A stretch of 64,000 nt of DNA, from the NCBI GenBank assembly GCA_963759875.1, contig CAVXBB010000017.1, positions 620,001 through 684,000 on the forward strand, given 5' to 3'. Under the pieces are notes generated by a model, which worked only from the letters and a program-made list of their open reading frames with translations, searched no databases and had not been told where the DNA came from. This DNA comes from JAFAGX01 sp963759875. Its GTDB lineage: Bacteria; Acidobacteriota; Terriglobia; Terriglobales; Acidobacteriaceae. Within the stretch, counting starts at the first letter, position 1; each line of letters starts with the position of its first letter. Shown here piece after piece: positions 35,296 to 44,566 of the stretch. The position numbers were made by a program, and so were the translations under genes.

Positions 35296-35408
35296 CACCT
35301 ATCGGAACCTCTTATATCTGCCATAAGTTTTTTCAATTTCCGCGATCGCCGAAACAAAGCTACAGTACCGGACAAAGCTGGATGAGTTCGCCAGAAGGGG
35401 TGAGAGGA

Positions 35409-35750
35409 ATGCGCAAATCTACATTATTCGCATGTGTAGCGATCGTTGTGGCTTGTTGTGTTCTTGTGCCAGCCCAGGATGCGCCTCAGAAACAGACCAA
35501 TTTCCATTCACAGCATGCAAAAACCGTGCGCGTCTCAGGTAAGGTCAGCGGTGATGCCCGCCTGTTTGCTGACGACTCGAGTCAAAAGCTCTGGGTTCTT
35601 ACCAACTCGGAGATGCTTAAAGGCTTCGAGGGCCAGAGCGTTGTGTTGCGAGGAAGAGTAGGTACGGAGTCAAACCAGCTGCATGTGCTTAGAGTCGAAC
35701 GTCAGGTCAGTTACACGGCTAACTGGGGTGACTCTGCATTTCGGCGATGA
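35409..35750 (+). CDS. Small secreted OB-fold-like protein (DUF5818-like)
   Basis: 113 residues from the ATG at 35409, which follows GAGAGGA and opens a signal peptide (MRKSTLFACVAIVVACCVLV, cleavage near PAQ-DA). The mature part (KTVRVSGKVSGDARLFADD, WVLTNSEMLKGFEGQSVV, LRGRV) is a small beta-barrel pattern similar to DUF5818-type proteins of Acidobacteriota. Function unknown. It faces away from the orphan pilin and converges with folP. Confidence 0.65.
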   Translation: MRKSTLFACVAIVVACCVLVPAQDAPQKQTNFHSQHAKTVRVSGKVSGDARLFADDSSQKLWVLTNSEMLKGFEGQSVVLRGRVGTESNQLHVLRVERQVSYTANWGDSAFRR

Positions 35751-35828
35751 GTCTCGCTTGGCTGAGACTCAAAAGGTTTGAGAGCCTCTGCTGTGGCTTT
35801 GGCGAGATTATCGAAACCAAACCGTTTC

Positions 35829-36750
35829 TCAGTTCGCGACAATGTCTGCGATCTTGATTGCGTCTGCACAAGCGCGAACGTCGTGCGTTCGAATGATGTG
35901 TGCGCCCTTGAGGACAAGTGTCGTTTCCGCAGCTACTGTTCCGAAGGCGCGTTCGGTCACAGGGGCGTCTGTGCCGTTTTTTGCGAGAGCGCGGCCGACA
36001 AAAGATTTGCGCGAAACGCCAGCCAGCAATGGGTAATGCAAATCATGAAATTCGGTAAAACGCTTAAGCAGCGGATAATTTTCCTCAAACCTCTTGCCGA
36101 ACCCGAAATCCCGGATCAAGCACAAGTCGTTCGCGCTTGATTCCGGCGAGTAATGCAACCTCCGTGCGTTCGCGCAACTCACGTTTGATCAACATGACCA
36201 TGTCTTGAACAGGAGGCAGATTGGGCCATTCCTCGGGCCTGCCGCGCATATGCATCAACACTCCGCCACAATTCAGTGACGCCAACATTTTGACCATCGC
36301 CTTGTCCCAGCGGAATCCACTAACGTCGTTGACGATCTCCGCCCCAGCCGCAACTGCTGCCCTCGCCACATTCGCCTTGTACGTGTCGACAGAAATGATG
36401 GCATCTGCGCGTTTTTGTTTCAGAGATCTAATAACGGGAATAACCCGGCTCAACTCTTCTTGTTCACTGACGGGTTTTTGACTTTCCCTTTTTTCCGAAC
36501 TGCCATGTTCACTCGCATTTTCATCAGCAATTACGCGAGCGCCGGGGCGAGTCGACTCACCGCCAACGTCAACGATGTCAGCCCCGTCGTTTAGCATCTG
36601 CAATGCGTATTCGACGGCGCGTTCAGTGTCAACGTATAACGCTCCGTCGGAAAACGAATCAGGCGTGACATTGAGCACCCCCATAACTATGGTCCGCCTG
36701 CCCAGTTGCAGGGTGCGATTTGCCAACTTCCATTCAAACAGCGGGCGCAT
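35829..36750 (-). pseudogene. folP: Dihydropteroate synthase folP interrupted by a single-base frameshift
   Basis: DHPS joins p-aminobenzoate to the pterin pyrophosphate in folate synthesis. The first part (start ATG at 36750, MRPLFEWKL) has MGVLNVTPDSFSDG, DVGGESTRPGA and ISVDTYKANVARAA, then runs to LVLDPGF and a stop at 36085. The remainder (GFGKRFEENYPLLKRF, LLAGVSRKSFVGRAL, RTHDV) continues in another frame to 35829. Removing one base of the AAA run at 36106-36108 restores GFGFGKRF. Everything else is conserved. A sequencing error is therefore as likely as a true mutation, since folP is normally essential. Confidence 0.85.
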
Positions 36751-36870
36751 TCTGCTGATTCTAAACGTTGAGCAGGTCACTGTTGCGCACGGACCCCGGT
36801 TGGAAAGTTGTGCAAGCTGGCACATCAACGCTTTCGCCTGCAAAACGGGTGCTAAAATCGAGCTACTCGG

Positions 36871-38430
36871 ATGCGAAGGAAACACGCGTTCTTAGTAACC
36901 ATTGTTTGCGTGTTAGTAGCAGCACAGGTACAGGCTGGCTCGCACGATTCCCTCCCCAAGCGAATTGAATCTGTCCTCGCTAGCCCCGATCTCGAACGAG
37001 GATTTTGGGGCATTGAGGTGGTTTCCCTGGAGACGGGGAAGAGCCTTTATTCGCAGAATGCCGACAAGCTCTTTACCCCCGCGTCCAACACCAAGCTTTT
37101 CACCACTGCCGCTGCTCTGGCCCTGATCGGACCGGACTACACGTTTCGCACTACTGTCGAAAGCAATGGAACCCTCGACAAATACGGGCGTCTGAACGGG
37201 GATTTGGTGCTGGTTGGCAGGGGAGATCCTAATCTCTCCGGCCGCGAGTTGCCCTACCTACTGCACACCCGGCGCAACGATCGTCCTATCGAGGTGTTCG
37301 AGCAGTTGGCAGATGCCTTGGCCCAAAAAGGGGTGAAATACATTGATGGTGACGTGATTGCCGATGATTCCTATTTTGCCTTTGAGCGTTACGGTGAAGG
37401 ATGGAGCCAGGATGATCTGATTCTTGCCGACGGCGCACCGGTATCCGCGCTGACCATCAATGACAATGTTGTGTTTGTAAATATTTTGCCCGCGGATCAC
37501 GCTGGTGAGCACGCGTTCGTAAGCATCAGCCCGTTTGTTGACTATTACCGAGTTGATAATCGCATAATCACTACCCCTGCTGGCACGGGCCGCAGAATCT
37601 TCATGAATCGCGAACCGGGTTCGACCGTGCTAACGCTGTGGGGCAACATGCCTCTCGACGATGCCGGCGCAAACGAAGCGCTGGCCATCGAGAATCCGGC
37701 TGATTTCGCTGCCGCGCTTTTTCGACAGCTTCTGGAGAAACGCGGGATTGTTGTCTATGGCAAGCAGCGGAGTCGCCACACCGAACTGGCTAGCCTTTCC
37801 ACGGTGACGGTCACTGCACTCGCTCCCGCACGCGGTGGAGAGGAGCCTTCCCGCATATCACTAACCCAACCGTTGGTTCTGGCTAGCCATGAATCCAAGC
37901 CGCTGATGGAAGACATCCGGGTTATCAATAAGGTGAGCCAAAATCTGCACGCCGAGATCCTGCTGCGGCTTTTGGGACGGGAGAAAGGCACCGCAGGAAC
38001 GGTCGAAGGCGGTCTCGAAGTTCTGCGAGGATTTCTCAATCAGGTCGGCATCCCGTCGGACCAATATGTTTTTTATGATGGTTCTGGATTGTCTCGCGAA
38101 AACTTGGTTTCTCCTCACGCCGTCGTGCAGTTGTTGTCCTACGCTACAGCGCAACCGTGGGGTCCGAGCTTTCGTGAAACTCTGCCGGTTGCCGGTGTGG
38201 ATGGTTCTCTCGCCGATCGCTTTGCCAATCTTGATCCACAATCCCACGTGTTCGCCAAAACTGGATCGTTAGGTGGAGTGAAGTCGCTCTCTGGATATGC
38301 AACCACCGTGAAGGGGCAAGAAGTCGCATTCTGCATTCTTTCCAATAATTTTAACGTTCCGCCTAAACGGGTCACTGATGCCATCGACGACGTAGTCGAA
38401 GCGATCGTCAATGACGCAACAAAGAAATAA
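36871..38430 (+). CDS. dacB: D-alanyl-D-alanine carboxypeptidase/endopeptidase (PBP4, S13)
   Basis: A periplasmic peptidase that trims and cleaves peptidoglycan crosslinks. 519 residues include a signal peptide (MRRKHAFLVTIVCVLVAA, cleavage near VQA-GS). The three penicillin-binding motifs are visible: SxxK in TPASNTKLFTTAAAL at about 74-77, SxN in YDGSGLSRENLVS, and KTG in FAKTGSLGGVKSLSGY. The insert between the first two motifs is typical of S13. It is divergent from folP across 120 bases. Confidence 0.94.
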   Translation: MRRKHAFLVTIVCVLVAAQVQAGSHDSLPKRIESVLASPDLERGFWGIEVVSLETGKSLYSQNADKLFTPASNTKLFTTAAALALIGPDYTFRTTVESNGTLDKYGRLNGDLVLVGRGDPNLSGRELPYLLHTRRNDRPIEVFEQLADALAQKGVKYIDGDVIADDSYFAFERYGEGWSQDDLILADGAPVSALTINDNVVFVNILPADHAGEHAFVSISPFVDYYRVDNRIITTPAGTGRRIFMNREPGSTVLTLWGNMPLDDAGANEALAIENPADFAAALFRQLLEKRGIVVYGKQRSRHTELASLSTVTVTALAPARGGEEPSRISLTQPLVLASHESKPLMEDIRVINKVSQNLHAEILLRLLGREKGTAGTVEGGLEVLRGFLNQVGIPSDQYVFYDGSGLSRENLVSPHAVVQLLSYATAQPWGPSFRETLPVAGVDGSLADRFANLDPQSHVFAKTGSLGGVKSLSGYATTVKGQEVAFCILSNNFNVPPKRVTDAIDDVVEAIVNDATKK

Positions 38431-38543
38431 TCCTGGTGCTGCTAGAAGCTGGGAACCGGTGTTAGCTCATCACCGCCAGAGGTGTCCTAGATCACAGAAG
38501 CTCCGTGTCCCCGGTGTTGTACTTGCATTCGAGGTGAGCGACT

Positions 38544-38798
38544 GTGTGCCTGGCGATTCCCGGTAAAATCCTCGAAATTCAAGAGCAAAGTAACCTGCGG
38601 TCCGCCCGGGTGCAGTTCGGCGGAATCGTGCGGCAAGTTTCCTTAGACTTTGTCCCTGAGGCGGGACTCGGGGATTATGTCATGGTGCACGTCGGATTCG
38701 CCATCAGTCGCGTAGACCCTTTTGAGGCCGATCGCACCTACAAACTTCTGCAAGAGATGGGAATGCTGGAACAAGAACTAGTTCCCACCGATTCCTAG
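38544..38798 (+). CDS. hypC: Hydrogenase maturation chaperone HypC
   Basis: 84 residues beginning with the invariant MCLAIPGKILEI, whose Cys2 carries the Fe(CN)2CO precursor with HypD. The start is GTG at 38544 behind GAGGTGAG. The OB-like fold continues with QVSLDFVPEAGLGDYVMVHVG. It is the first gene of the hyp cluster and is separated from hypD by 100 bases, so a second promoter is possible. Confidence 0.94.
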   Translation: MCLAIPGKILEIQEQSNLRSARVQFGGIVRQVSLDFVPEAGLGDYVMVHVGFAISRVDPFEADRTYKLLQEMGMLEQELVPTDS

Positions 38799-38901
38799 TT
38801 CTGCTTGCGTTGCTCTTCAGGGTTATTTCCTCCCCCCGCTGAAGCTCACATGTGCATGTGATATGCATCACCGCTAGTGTGTTCATCGCTTTCTACAGTT
38901 G

Positions 38902-40065
38902 ATGTTGGGATTCCGTTTGCCCACAGGAGCCGAACGGTTCAACGTGAAGTATCTCGATGAATATCGTGACGAGCGTATCGCTCGCGCTTTGTTAGCAGAA
39001 ATCGCCAGGTCGACTACCAGACCCTGGGTCCTAATGGAAATTTGCGGCGGGCAGACTCATACCATCATGCGCTACGGACTTGATGAGTTGCTGCCCCGTG
39101 GTCTTGAACTGGTGCATGGCCCGGGATGCCCCGTCTGCGTTACCCCGCTGGAAACCATCGACAAAGCCATTGCGCTGGCATTACGTCCCGATGTGACTCT
39201 GGTGTCCTATGGCGATATGTTGCGGGTGCCAGGATCACAATCCGACCTGTTTCGGGCCAAAGCACAAGGTGCCGACGTGCGAATCGCATATTCCTCGATG
39301 GAAGCCGTCAGAATCGCGCGCGCCAATCCCGCACGCAAGGTTGTATTTCTGGCGATTGGATTCGAAACCACCGCGCCCGCCAACGCCATGGCAGCGTGGC
39401 AAGCGAAACGTCTGGGCCTGACAAATTTTTCGATGCTCGTTTCTCATGTGCTCGTGCCCCCGGCAATTCGCGCGTTGATGATATCGGAAACCAACCGAGT
39501 GCAGGGGTTCATCGCGCCAGGTCACGTTTGCACGGTTGTGGGGTGCGCCGAATACGAGGGTCTGGTACGACAATTCCGAATTCCCATTGTGGTCGGCGGA
39601 TTTGAGCCAGTGGATATCCTGGAAGCGACTTTGATGTTAGTAAGGCAACTGGAGAGCGGACAGGCCAAGCTTGAGAACCAGTATGTGCGTTCGGTGAGTT
39701 ACAACGGCAACCTGCCAGCACAGCAGATTATGTCTGAGGTTTTCGAAATGGCAGATCAGAAGTGGCGAGGTATCGGCAATATCCCGCAAAGCGGCCTGCG
39801 ATTGCGGGAAGCGTACGCTGCATATGACGCAAACCGCGTTTTTAGTTTGGGCGATCTCGCCGTCGATGAACCGGCCGAGTGCATCAGCGCGCAGGTTCTA
39901 CAAGGTCTGAAAAAACCCACACAATGTCCCGCGTTTGGTATGCGCTGTACGCCGGAAAATCCGCTGGGCGCGCCTATGGTGTCGACGGAAGGCGCTTGTG
40001 CGGCTTACTATCACTACCGGCGCCATGCCGTTGGAACTCAGGAGCTTGTGAATGTCGGCAACTAA
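38902..40065 (+). CDS. hypD: Hydrogenase maturation protein HypD
   Basis: An iron-sulfur scaffold that assembles the Fe(CN)2CO group with HypC and HypE. Motifs are LMEICGGQTHTIMRYGL, HGPGCPVCVTP, FLAIGFETTAPANAMA, FIAPGHVCTVVG, and the C-terminal cluster ligands CPAFGMRCTPENPLGAPMVS plus EGACAAYY. An ATG at 38902 is used; a GTG at 38944 behind AGGAG would give the more usual N-terminus VKYLDEYRD. It has 387 residues. It overlaps hypE by 14 bases. Confidence 0.95.
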   Translation: MLGFRLPTGAERFNVKYLDEYRDERIARALLAEIARSTTRPWVLMEICGGQTHTIMRYGLDELLPRGLELVHGPGCPVCVTPLETIDKAIALALRPDVTLVSYGDMLRVPGSQSDLFRAKAQGADVRIAYSSMEAVRIARANPARKVVFLAIGFETTAPANAMAAWQAKRLGLTNFSMLVSHVLVPPAIRALMISETNRVQGFIAPGHVCTVVGCAEYEGLVRQFRIPIVVGGFEPVDILEATLMLVRQLESGQAKLENQYVRSVSYNGNLPAQQIMSEVFEMADQKWRGIGNIPQSGLRLREAYAAYDANRVFSLGDLAVDEPAECISAQVLQGLKKPTQCPAFGMRCTPENPLGAPMVSTEGACAAYYHYRRHAVGTQELVNVGN

Positions 40066-41110
40066 GTCGATAGCCGAACTGAGTTGTCCGACGCCACTTC
40101 CGGCAAAAGATACCATCCTGCTGGGACACGGTAGTGGCGGCAAATTAAGCGCGGAACTCTTGCGCGACGTATTTCTTCCTTCGCTAAACAATTCCATACT
40201 CGCACGTCTTGATGACCAGGCAATCGTAAACATCAACGGTCAGCGGCTGGCATTCACGACAGATTCGTTCGTGGTGAAGCCCTTATTTTTTCCAGGTGGA
40301 GACATCGGTTCACTCGCTGTCCACGGCACCGTGAATGATCTGGCCATGGGCGGCGCGACTCCACTCTTTCTTAGTGCCGCGTTCATTATTGAAGAGGGAT
40401 TTTCGGTGCAGGATTTGCGCCGGGTCGTCGCCTCTATGCACGAAGCCGCAGCCGCCGCTGACGTGCAGGTGGTCACGGGAGATACGAAGGTGGTTGAGAA
40501 GGGCAAGGGCGATGGGCTTTTTATCAATACCACTGGAATAGGCGTGGTGCCGGACGGAATTGAACTTTCTGCCAACCGTGCTCAACCCGGAGACAAGGTG
40601 CTCCTCAGCGGTCCGATTGGCGACCACGGCATCGCTATTCTGGCGCAACGCGAGGGCTTGGAATTCGAAACCACCATTCAGAGCGATAGCGCCGCACTGC
40701 ATACGCTTGTGCGCGACATGCTCGCAGTCACTCACGAGATCCGCTGTATGCGCGATCCCACGCGCGGAGGGGTTTCCAGCACGTTGAATGAGATTGCGCA
40801 ACAATCGAACGTAGGCATCGAATTGGAGGAACGCGCAATTCCGGTACGCGAGGAGGTTCGCGGAGCTTGTGAATTGCTGGGACTCGACCCGCTTTACGTT
40901 GCCAACGAAGGCAAACTTGTCGCCATCCTTGCCCCTGAGCGCGCGTCTGAGATATTGCAAACTATGCGAAAGCATCCGTTGGCAAAACAAGCTCAGATAA
41001 TCGGCACGGTGGGGAAAAGAAATCCAGGCCTGGTTACTATGCGAACAGCGTTAGGCACGACCCGCATTGTGGATATGCTGGCTGGCGATCAGTTGCCGCG
41101 AATCTGCTGA
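40052..41110 (+). CDS. hypE: Carbamoyl dehydratase HypE
   Basis: Converts the carbamoylated C-terminal Cys into thiocyanate to supply CN ligands. The PurM-like ATPase has ILLGHGSGGKLSAELL at the N-terminus, FTTDSFVVKPLFFPGGDIGS, VNDLAMGGATPLFLSAA and MRDPTRGGVSSTLNEIA. The chain ends in the expected PRIC, so the carbamoyl acceptor Cys is present. It has 352 residues. It starts inside the hypD end and is followed four bases later by hypA. Confidence 0.95.
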   Translation: MSATKSIAELSCPTPLPAKDTILLGHGSGGKLSAELLRDVFLPSLNNSILARLDDQAIVNINGQRLAFTTDSFVVKPLFFPGGDIGSLAVHGTVNDLAMGGATPLFLSAAFIIEEGFSVQDLRRVVASMHEAAAAADVQVVTGDTKVVEKGKGDGLFINTTGIGVVPDGIELSANRAQPGDKVLLSGPIGDHGIAILAQREGLEFETTIQSDSAALHTLVRDMLAVTHEIRCMRDPTRGGVSSTLNEIAQQSNVGIELEERAIPVREEVRGACELLGLDPLYVANEGKLVAILAPERASEILQTMRKHPLAKQAQIIGTVGKRNPGLVTMRTALGTTRIVDMLAGDQLPRIC

Positions 41111-41114
41111 GATT

Positions 41115-41495
41115 ATGCACGAGATGGGAATTGCAAACTCGATTCTTCACGCAGTAAGAACAGAAATGCAGCGCCATCCTGGAACTTACGCATCGAAAGT
41201 CTGCGTACGTGTTGGCCAGATGGCCGCAATCGATGAGGACTCTTTGCGTTTCTGTTTTGAAGCGCTTATTCGCGAAACCGATCTTGAAGCACTCGCACTG
41301 GAAATTGAAATTTGCGCTCTGCGCTATCACTGCCGACAATGCGGAAAAGATTTTGTAGTGCAGGATTACATGTTTCGGTGTCCGGAGTGTGCGAGCCTAG
41401 ATAACGAATGCCTCAGTGGAGACGAGCTGGAATTAGCATATCTGGAGGTAGAGGAATATGGAACGAGTAGCGTTGGAACGCAAAGTACTCAGTGA
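41115..41495 (+). CDS. hypA: Nickel chaperone HypA
   Basis: Delivers nickel to the hydrogenase large subunit with HypB. The ATG at 41115 begins MHEMGIANSIL, where His2 is the nickel ligand. A zinc site of two CxxC pairs follows (CRQCG and CPECAS). It has 126 residues. The 3' end overlaps hypB by 38 bases, so the two are tightly coupled. Confidence 0.93.
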   Translation: MHEMGIANSILHAVRTEMQRHPGTYASKVCVRVGQMAAIDEDSLRFCFEALIRETDLEALALEIEICALRYHCRQCGKDFVVQDYMFRCPECASLDNECLSGDELELAYLEVEEYGTSSVGTQSTQ

Positions 41496-42132
41496 AAACG
41501 ATCGCCTTGCGGCGGAACTGCGGAGGCGATTTCGGGAGAACGGTGTCCTCTGCGTGAACATCATCAGCTCGCCTGGATCAGGCAAAACGAGTCTTCTTGA
41601 ACGTACGCTGGAAGCTTTGCCGCACCGCGATAGAGTCGCGGTTCTGACTGGCGACATACAGACCGACAACGACGCGGCTCGCCTGCGCAGGTTCCATTTC
41701 CCAGTAAAGCAGATCACCACTGGTGGAACCTGCCACTTGGACGCCCGCATGATTGAGCGCCACCTTGCGGACTGGCCATTGCAAGACTTGGATGTTCTTT
41801 TCATCGAGAATGTTGGAAATCTTGTGTGCCCGTCGAGTTATGACCTGGGCGAGGCCGCCAAGATCGTCCTGCTCAGCGTCACCGAGGGCGAGGACAAACC
41901 GCTGAAATATCCATCCATTTTTTTTAAGTCCGATTTGCTAGTCCTCACCAAAACCGATCTGCTTCCGTACGTGCCTTTCGATATCAATGCAGCAGCGGAA
42001 AACGCCCGCCGAATCCACCCTGGAATTGAAATCGTTAAGGTGTCTTGCCTGACCGGAAACGGTTTACATGAGTGGTTGATGTGGCTGCAGCAACGGCGGC
42101 GTGCCGTCAAGCCGCTTTCCGCTGTAGGCTAG
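41458..42132 (+). CDS. hypB: Nickel-inserting GTPase HypB
   Basis: A GTPase for nickel insertion. P-loop ISSPGSGKTSLLE at about 36-48, switch region LTGDIQTDNDAARL, metal-binding Cys-His in GGTCHLDARM, then ENVGNLVCPSSYDLGE and the base motif TKTDLL. The N-terminal His-rich nickel-store and CCxxC segments known from some HypB are absent. Length is 224 residues. The start overlaps hypA. hypF follows after four bases. Confidence 0.94.
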   Translation: MERVALERKVLSENDRLAAELRRRFRENGVLCVNIISSPGSGKTSLLERTLEALPHRDRVAVLTGDIQTDNDAARLRRFHFPVKQITTGGTCHLDARMIERHLADWPLQDLDVLFIENVGNLVCPSSYDLGEAAKIVLLSVTEGEDKPLKYPSIFFKSDLLVLTKTDLLPYVPFDINAAAENARRIHPGIEIVKVSCLTGNGLHEWLMWLQQRRRAVKPLSAVG

Positions 42133-42136
42133 TACC

Positions 42137-44440
42137 GTGGAAGTCCGGCGGCAAATCGAAGTCTCGGGCATTGTGCAGGGGGTGGGCTTTAGGCCTTATG
42201 TCTACCGCCTTGCGACGAACCGAAAACTGACCGGAAACATCCGCAACACTTCTGCTGGCGTAACCATTGAAGTTCAGGGACCGGAGGAGAGGGTCAGGGA
42301 TTTTGTCGAGCGATTGCCGGCCGAAGCGCCACCCCTATCTCGAATCACCAGCTTCGTCGTGCATGAACTGGCATGCAACCGCGATCTCGATTTCCGCATT
42401 GTTCACAGCCACGGAGGCGAAGAGGTTCGCACCCTTATTTCTCCGGATGTGGCGATCTGCGCAGATTGTCTCCGCGAACTCTTTGATCCGGCGGACCGCC
42501 GATATCGATATCCATTCATTAACTGTACGAATTGCGGCCCTCGTTTCACGATCGTGCGGGACATCCCTTATGACCGGCCAAGCACGTCCATGGCAGTCTT
42601 TCCCCTGTGCCCGGCGTGCCAATCTGAATACGATGATCCGCTGAATCGCCGATTTCATGCGCAGCCGAATGCGTGCTGGAAATGCGGACCGCAAACAGAG
42701 CTTTGGGATAGATCAGGGCGGCGGCTTGCTTCTCGTGACCCGATCGCGGAAGCCGCGAACCTGCTGCGTGCCGGGTCTGTCGTAGCAGTGAAGGGGCTTG
42801 GCGGATTTCATCTTGCGGTTGACGCCAGCAACGGAGCGGCTGTCTCTCTTCTGCGCGAGCGTAAACGCCGCGTCGAGAAGCCGTTCGCCATCATGGTTCC
42901 CGATCTCGCAGTAGCTCAGGAGATCTGCGAAGTGGATGAGGCCGCGCGCGCGGTTCTGGAATCGGTGCAGCGCCCCATTGTTCTGCTTCCGAAACGCGGA
43001 GACTGTCTGATCCCTGAGGAAGTCGCGCCTTTCAATCGGAACCTTGGCATTTTTCTTCCTTACACGCCGCTGCATTACTTGCTTCTGAGAGAAAACGGCT
43101 TCAAAGCTTTGGTGATGACCAGTGGCAATTTAAGTGAGGAGCCAATCGCGATTGACAATCAGGAGGCAGTCACGCGCCTGAATGGGCTCGCCGATTACTT
43201 TCTGGTCCACAACCGCGAAATCCTTCTCCGTTGCGACGATTCTGTTGTGCGCGTCGCAGCCGGGACCACGCGTCAATTGCGGCGCTCGCGGGGCCTTGTG
43301 CCAGTTCCGATTTTCTTGAAAAACGAGCAACCTTCTGTGCTCGCCGTGGGTGGCGAGCTGAAGAACACAATTTGTCTCACCAAGGGAAGCCATGCGTTTC
43401 TCAGTCAGCACGTTGGGGATCTGGAGAACGCGGAAAGTTACAGTTTTTTCGCAGAAGCGATTGAGCATCTGCAGAGAATTTTGGAAATTCGTCCGACGAT
43501 CATTGCTTATGATCTTCATCCCGATTACTTCAGCACGAAATGGGCTCTGCAGCAGAGCGGGGCGCAATTGATTGGCACGCAGCATCATCATGCCCACATC
43601 GCAAGCTGCATGGCGGAAAATCATCTCGAGGGCAGCGTGATCGGATTTGCGTTGGACGGCACCGGCTACGGGACTGATGGACACATCTGGGGCGGAGAAG
43701 TATTGGTAGCGGGCTATGAGAAGTTCGAGCGAGCCGCGCATTTTGAATATATTCCGCTACCTGGCGGGGCCGCTGCCATCCGTGAGCCTTGGCGCATGGC
43801 GTTGAGCTACCTGATGCGTCACTTCGGGCGAGATTTCCTTCGACTCGAGATTCCGTTCGCACGCCAACTCGACGTCAACAACACGAATCTGCTCATCCGC
43901 ATGATCGAGCAAAAAATAAACTCGCCGTTGACTTCGAGCTGTGGACGGCTGTTCGACGCTGTGGCTGCATTGATCGGAATACGCCATCAAGTGAACTATG
44001 AAGCGCAAGCCGCAATTGAATTGGAGATGGCGATAGTGCCGTCTGATGACCGACAAGCATATTTATTGGAAATCGTCCCGGATGGGGATGGCTGGATCAT
44101 CAGCACACGCCAATTGTTTGAAATGTTAGTCCGCGATTTGCGGCGCAACGTCGCTGTGGGAAAGATGAGTAGACGTTTTCATAACGGATTGGTGCAAACA
44201 TTCGTCCGGCTCGCTGATCTGCTGCGCGATAAAACTTCTCTGAACAGGGTTTGCCTGAGCGGCGGCACTTTTCACAACGTTTATTTATCTCAGCAGCTCG
44301 AATCGAGGCTCACCGAAGCCGGATTCGAAGTCTTTACTCATCACGAAGTACCTGCAGGCGACGGCGGTCTGAGTCTTGGACAGGCCATGATTGCCGCAGC
44401 AAAGGTGTACTCCAATAGGAAAAATCATCGCTTAGCGTAA
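42137..44440 (+). CDS. hypF: Carbamoyltransferase HypF
   Basis: Makes carbamoyl-adenylate and transfers the carbamoyl group to HypE. Domains in order: acylphosphatase (VQGVGFRPYVYRLA, about 13-90); zinc fingers (CADCLRELFDP, CTNCGPRFT, CPACQ, CWKCG, about 108-185); YrdC-like (VVAVKGLGGFHLAVDA, about 205-380); and the Kae1-like carbamoyltransferase (QHHHAHIASCMAENHL, ALDGTGYGTDGHIWGGEVL). Length is 767 residues, typical. Start GTG at 42137. It is the last gene of the cluster. No hydrogenase subunit follows in this window. Confidence 0.95.
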   Translation: MEVRRQIEVSGIVQGVGFRPYVYRLATNRKLTGNIRNTSAGVTIEVQGPEERVRDFVERLPAEAPPLSRITSFVVHELACNRDLDFRIVHSHGGEEVRTLISPDVAICADCLRELFDPADRRYRYPFINCTNCGPRFTIVRDIPYDRPSTSMAVFPLCPACQSEYDDPLNRRFHAQPNACWKCGPQTELWDRSGRRLASRDPIAEAANLLRAGSVVAVKGLGGFHLAVDASNGAAVSLLRERKRRVEKPFAIMVPDLAVAQEICEVDEAARAVLESVQRPIVLLPKRGDCLIPEEVAPFNRNLGIFLPYTPLHYLLLRENGFKALVMTSGNLSEEPIAIDNQEAVTRLNGLADYFLVHNREILLRCDDSVVRVAAGTTRQLRRSRGLVPVPIFLKNEQPSVLAVGGELKNTICLTKGSHAFLSQHVGDLENAESYSFFAEAIEHLQRILEIRPTIIAYDLHPDYFSTKWALQQSGAQLIGTQHHHAHIASCMAENHLEGSVIGFALDGTGYGTDGHIWGGEVLVAGYEKFERAAHFEYIPLPGGAAAIREPWRMALSYLMRHFGRDFLRLEIPFARQLDVNNTNLLIRMIEQKINSPLTSSCGRLFDAVAALIGIRHQVNYEAQAAIELEMAIVPSDDRQAYLLEIVPDGDGWIISTRQLFEMLVRDLRRNVAVGKMSRRFHNGLVQTFVRLADLLRDKTSLNRVCLSGGTFHNVYLSQQLESRLTEAGFEVFTHHEVPAGDGGLSLGQAMIAAAKVYSNRKNHRLA

Positions 44441-44566
44441 AGCTGGCGAGCGTCACGACCCAGTCTCTGTCGATCGATGTAGGCGTGACGACGGAAGTGA
44501 GACGCCCAAAATATTTGGGGATGCCCCCGCGTGCGAGCGTAACAGGTCGGTTGACGAACGCGTAGG

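Larger units (their letters stand above)
35101..35408. other. Regulatory-looking intergenic region upstream of the orphan pilin
   Basis: Just over 300 bases without a gene between the divergent pilin (minus strand) and small secreted protein (plus strand). It contains three short perfect dyads, each with a 3-base spacer, described separately. No tRNA was seen. No sigma-54 site fits. Confidence 0.5.
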
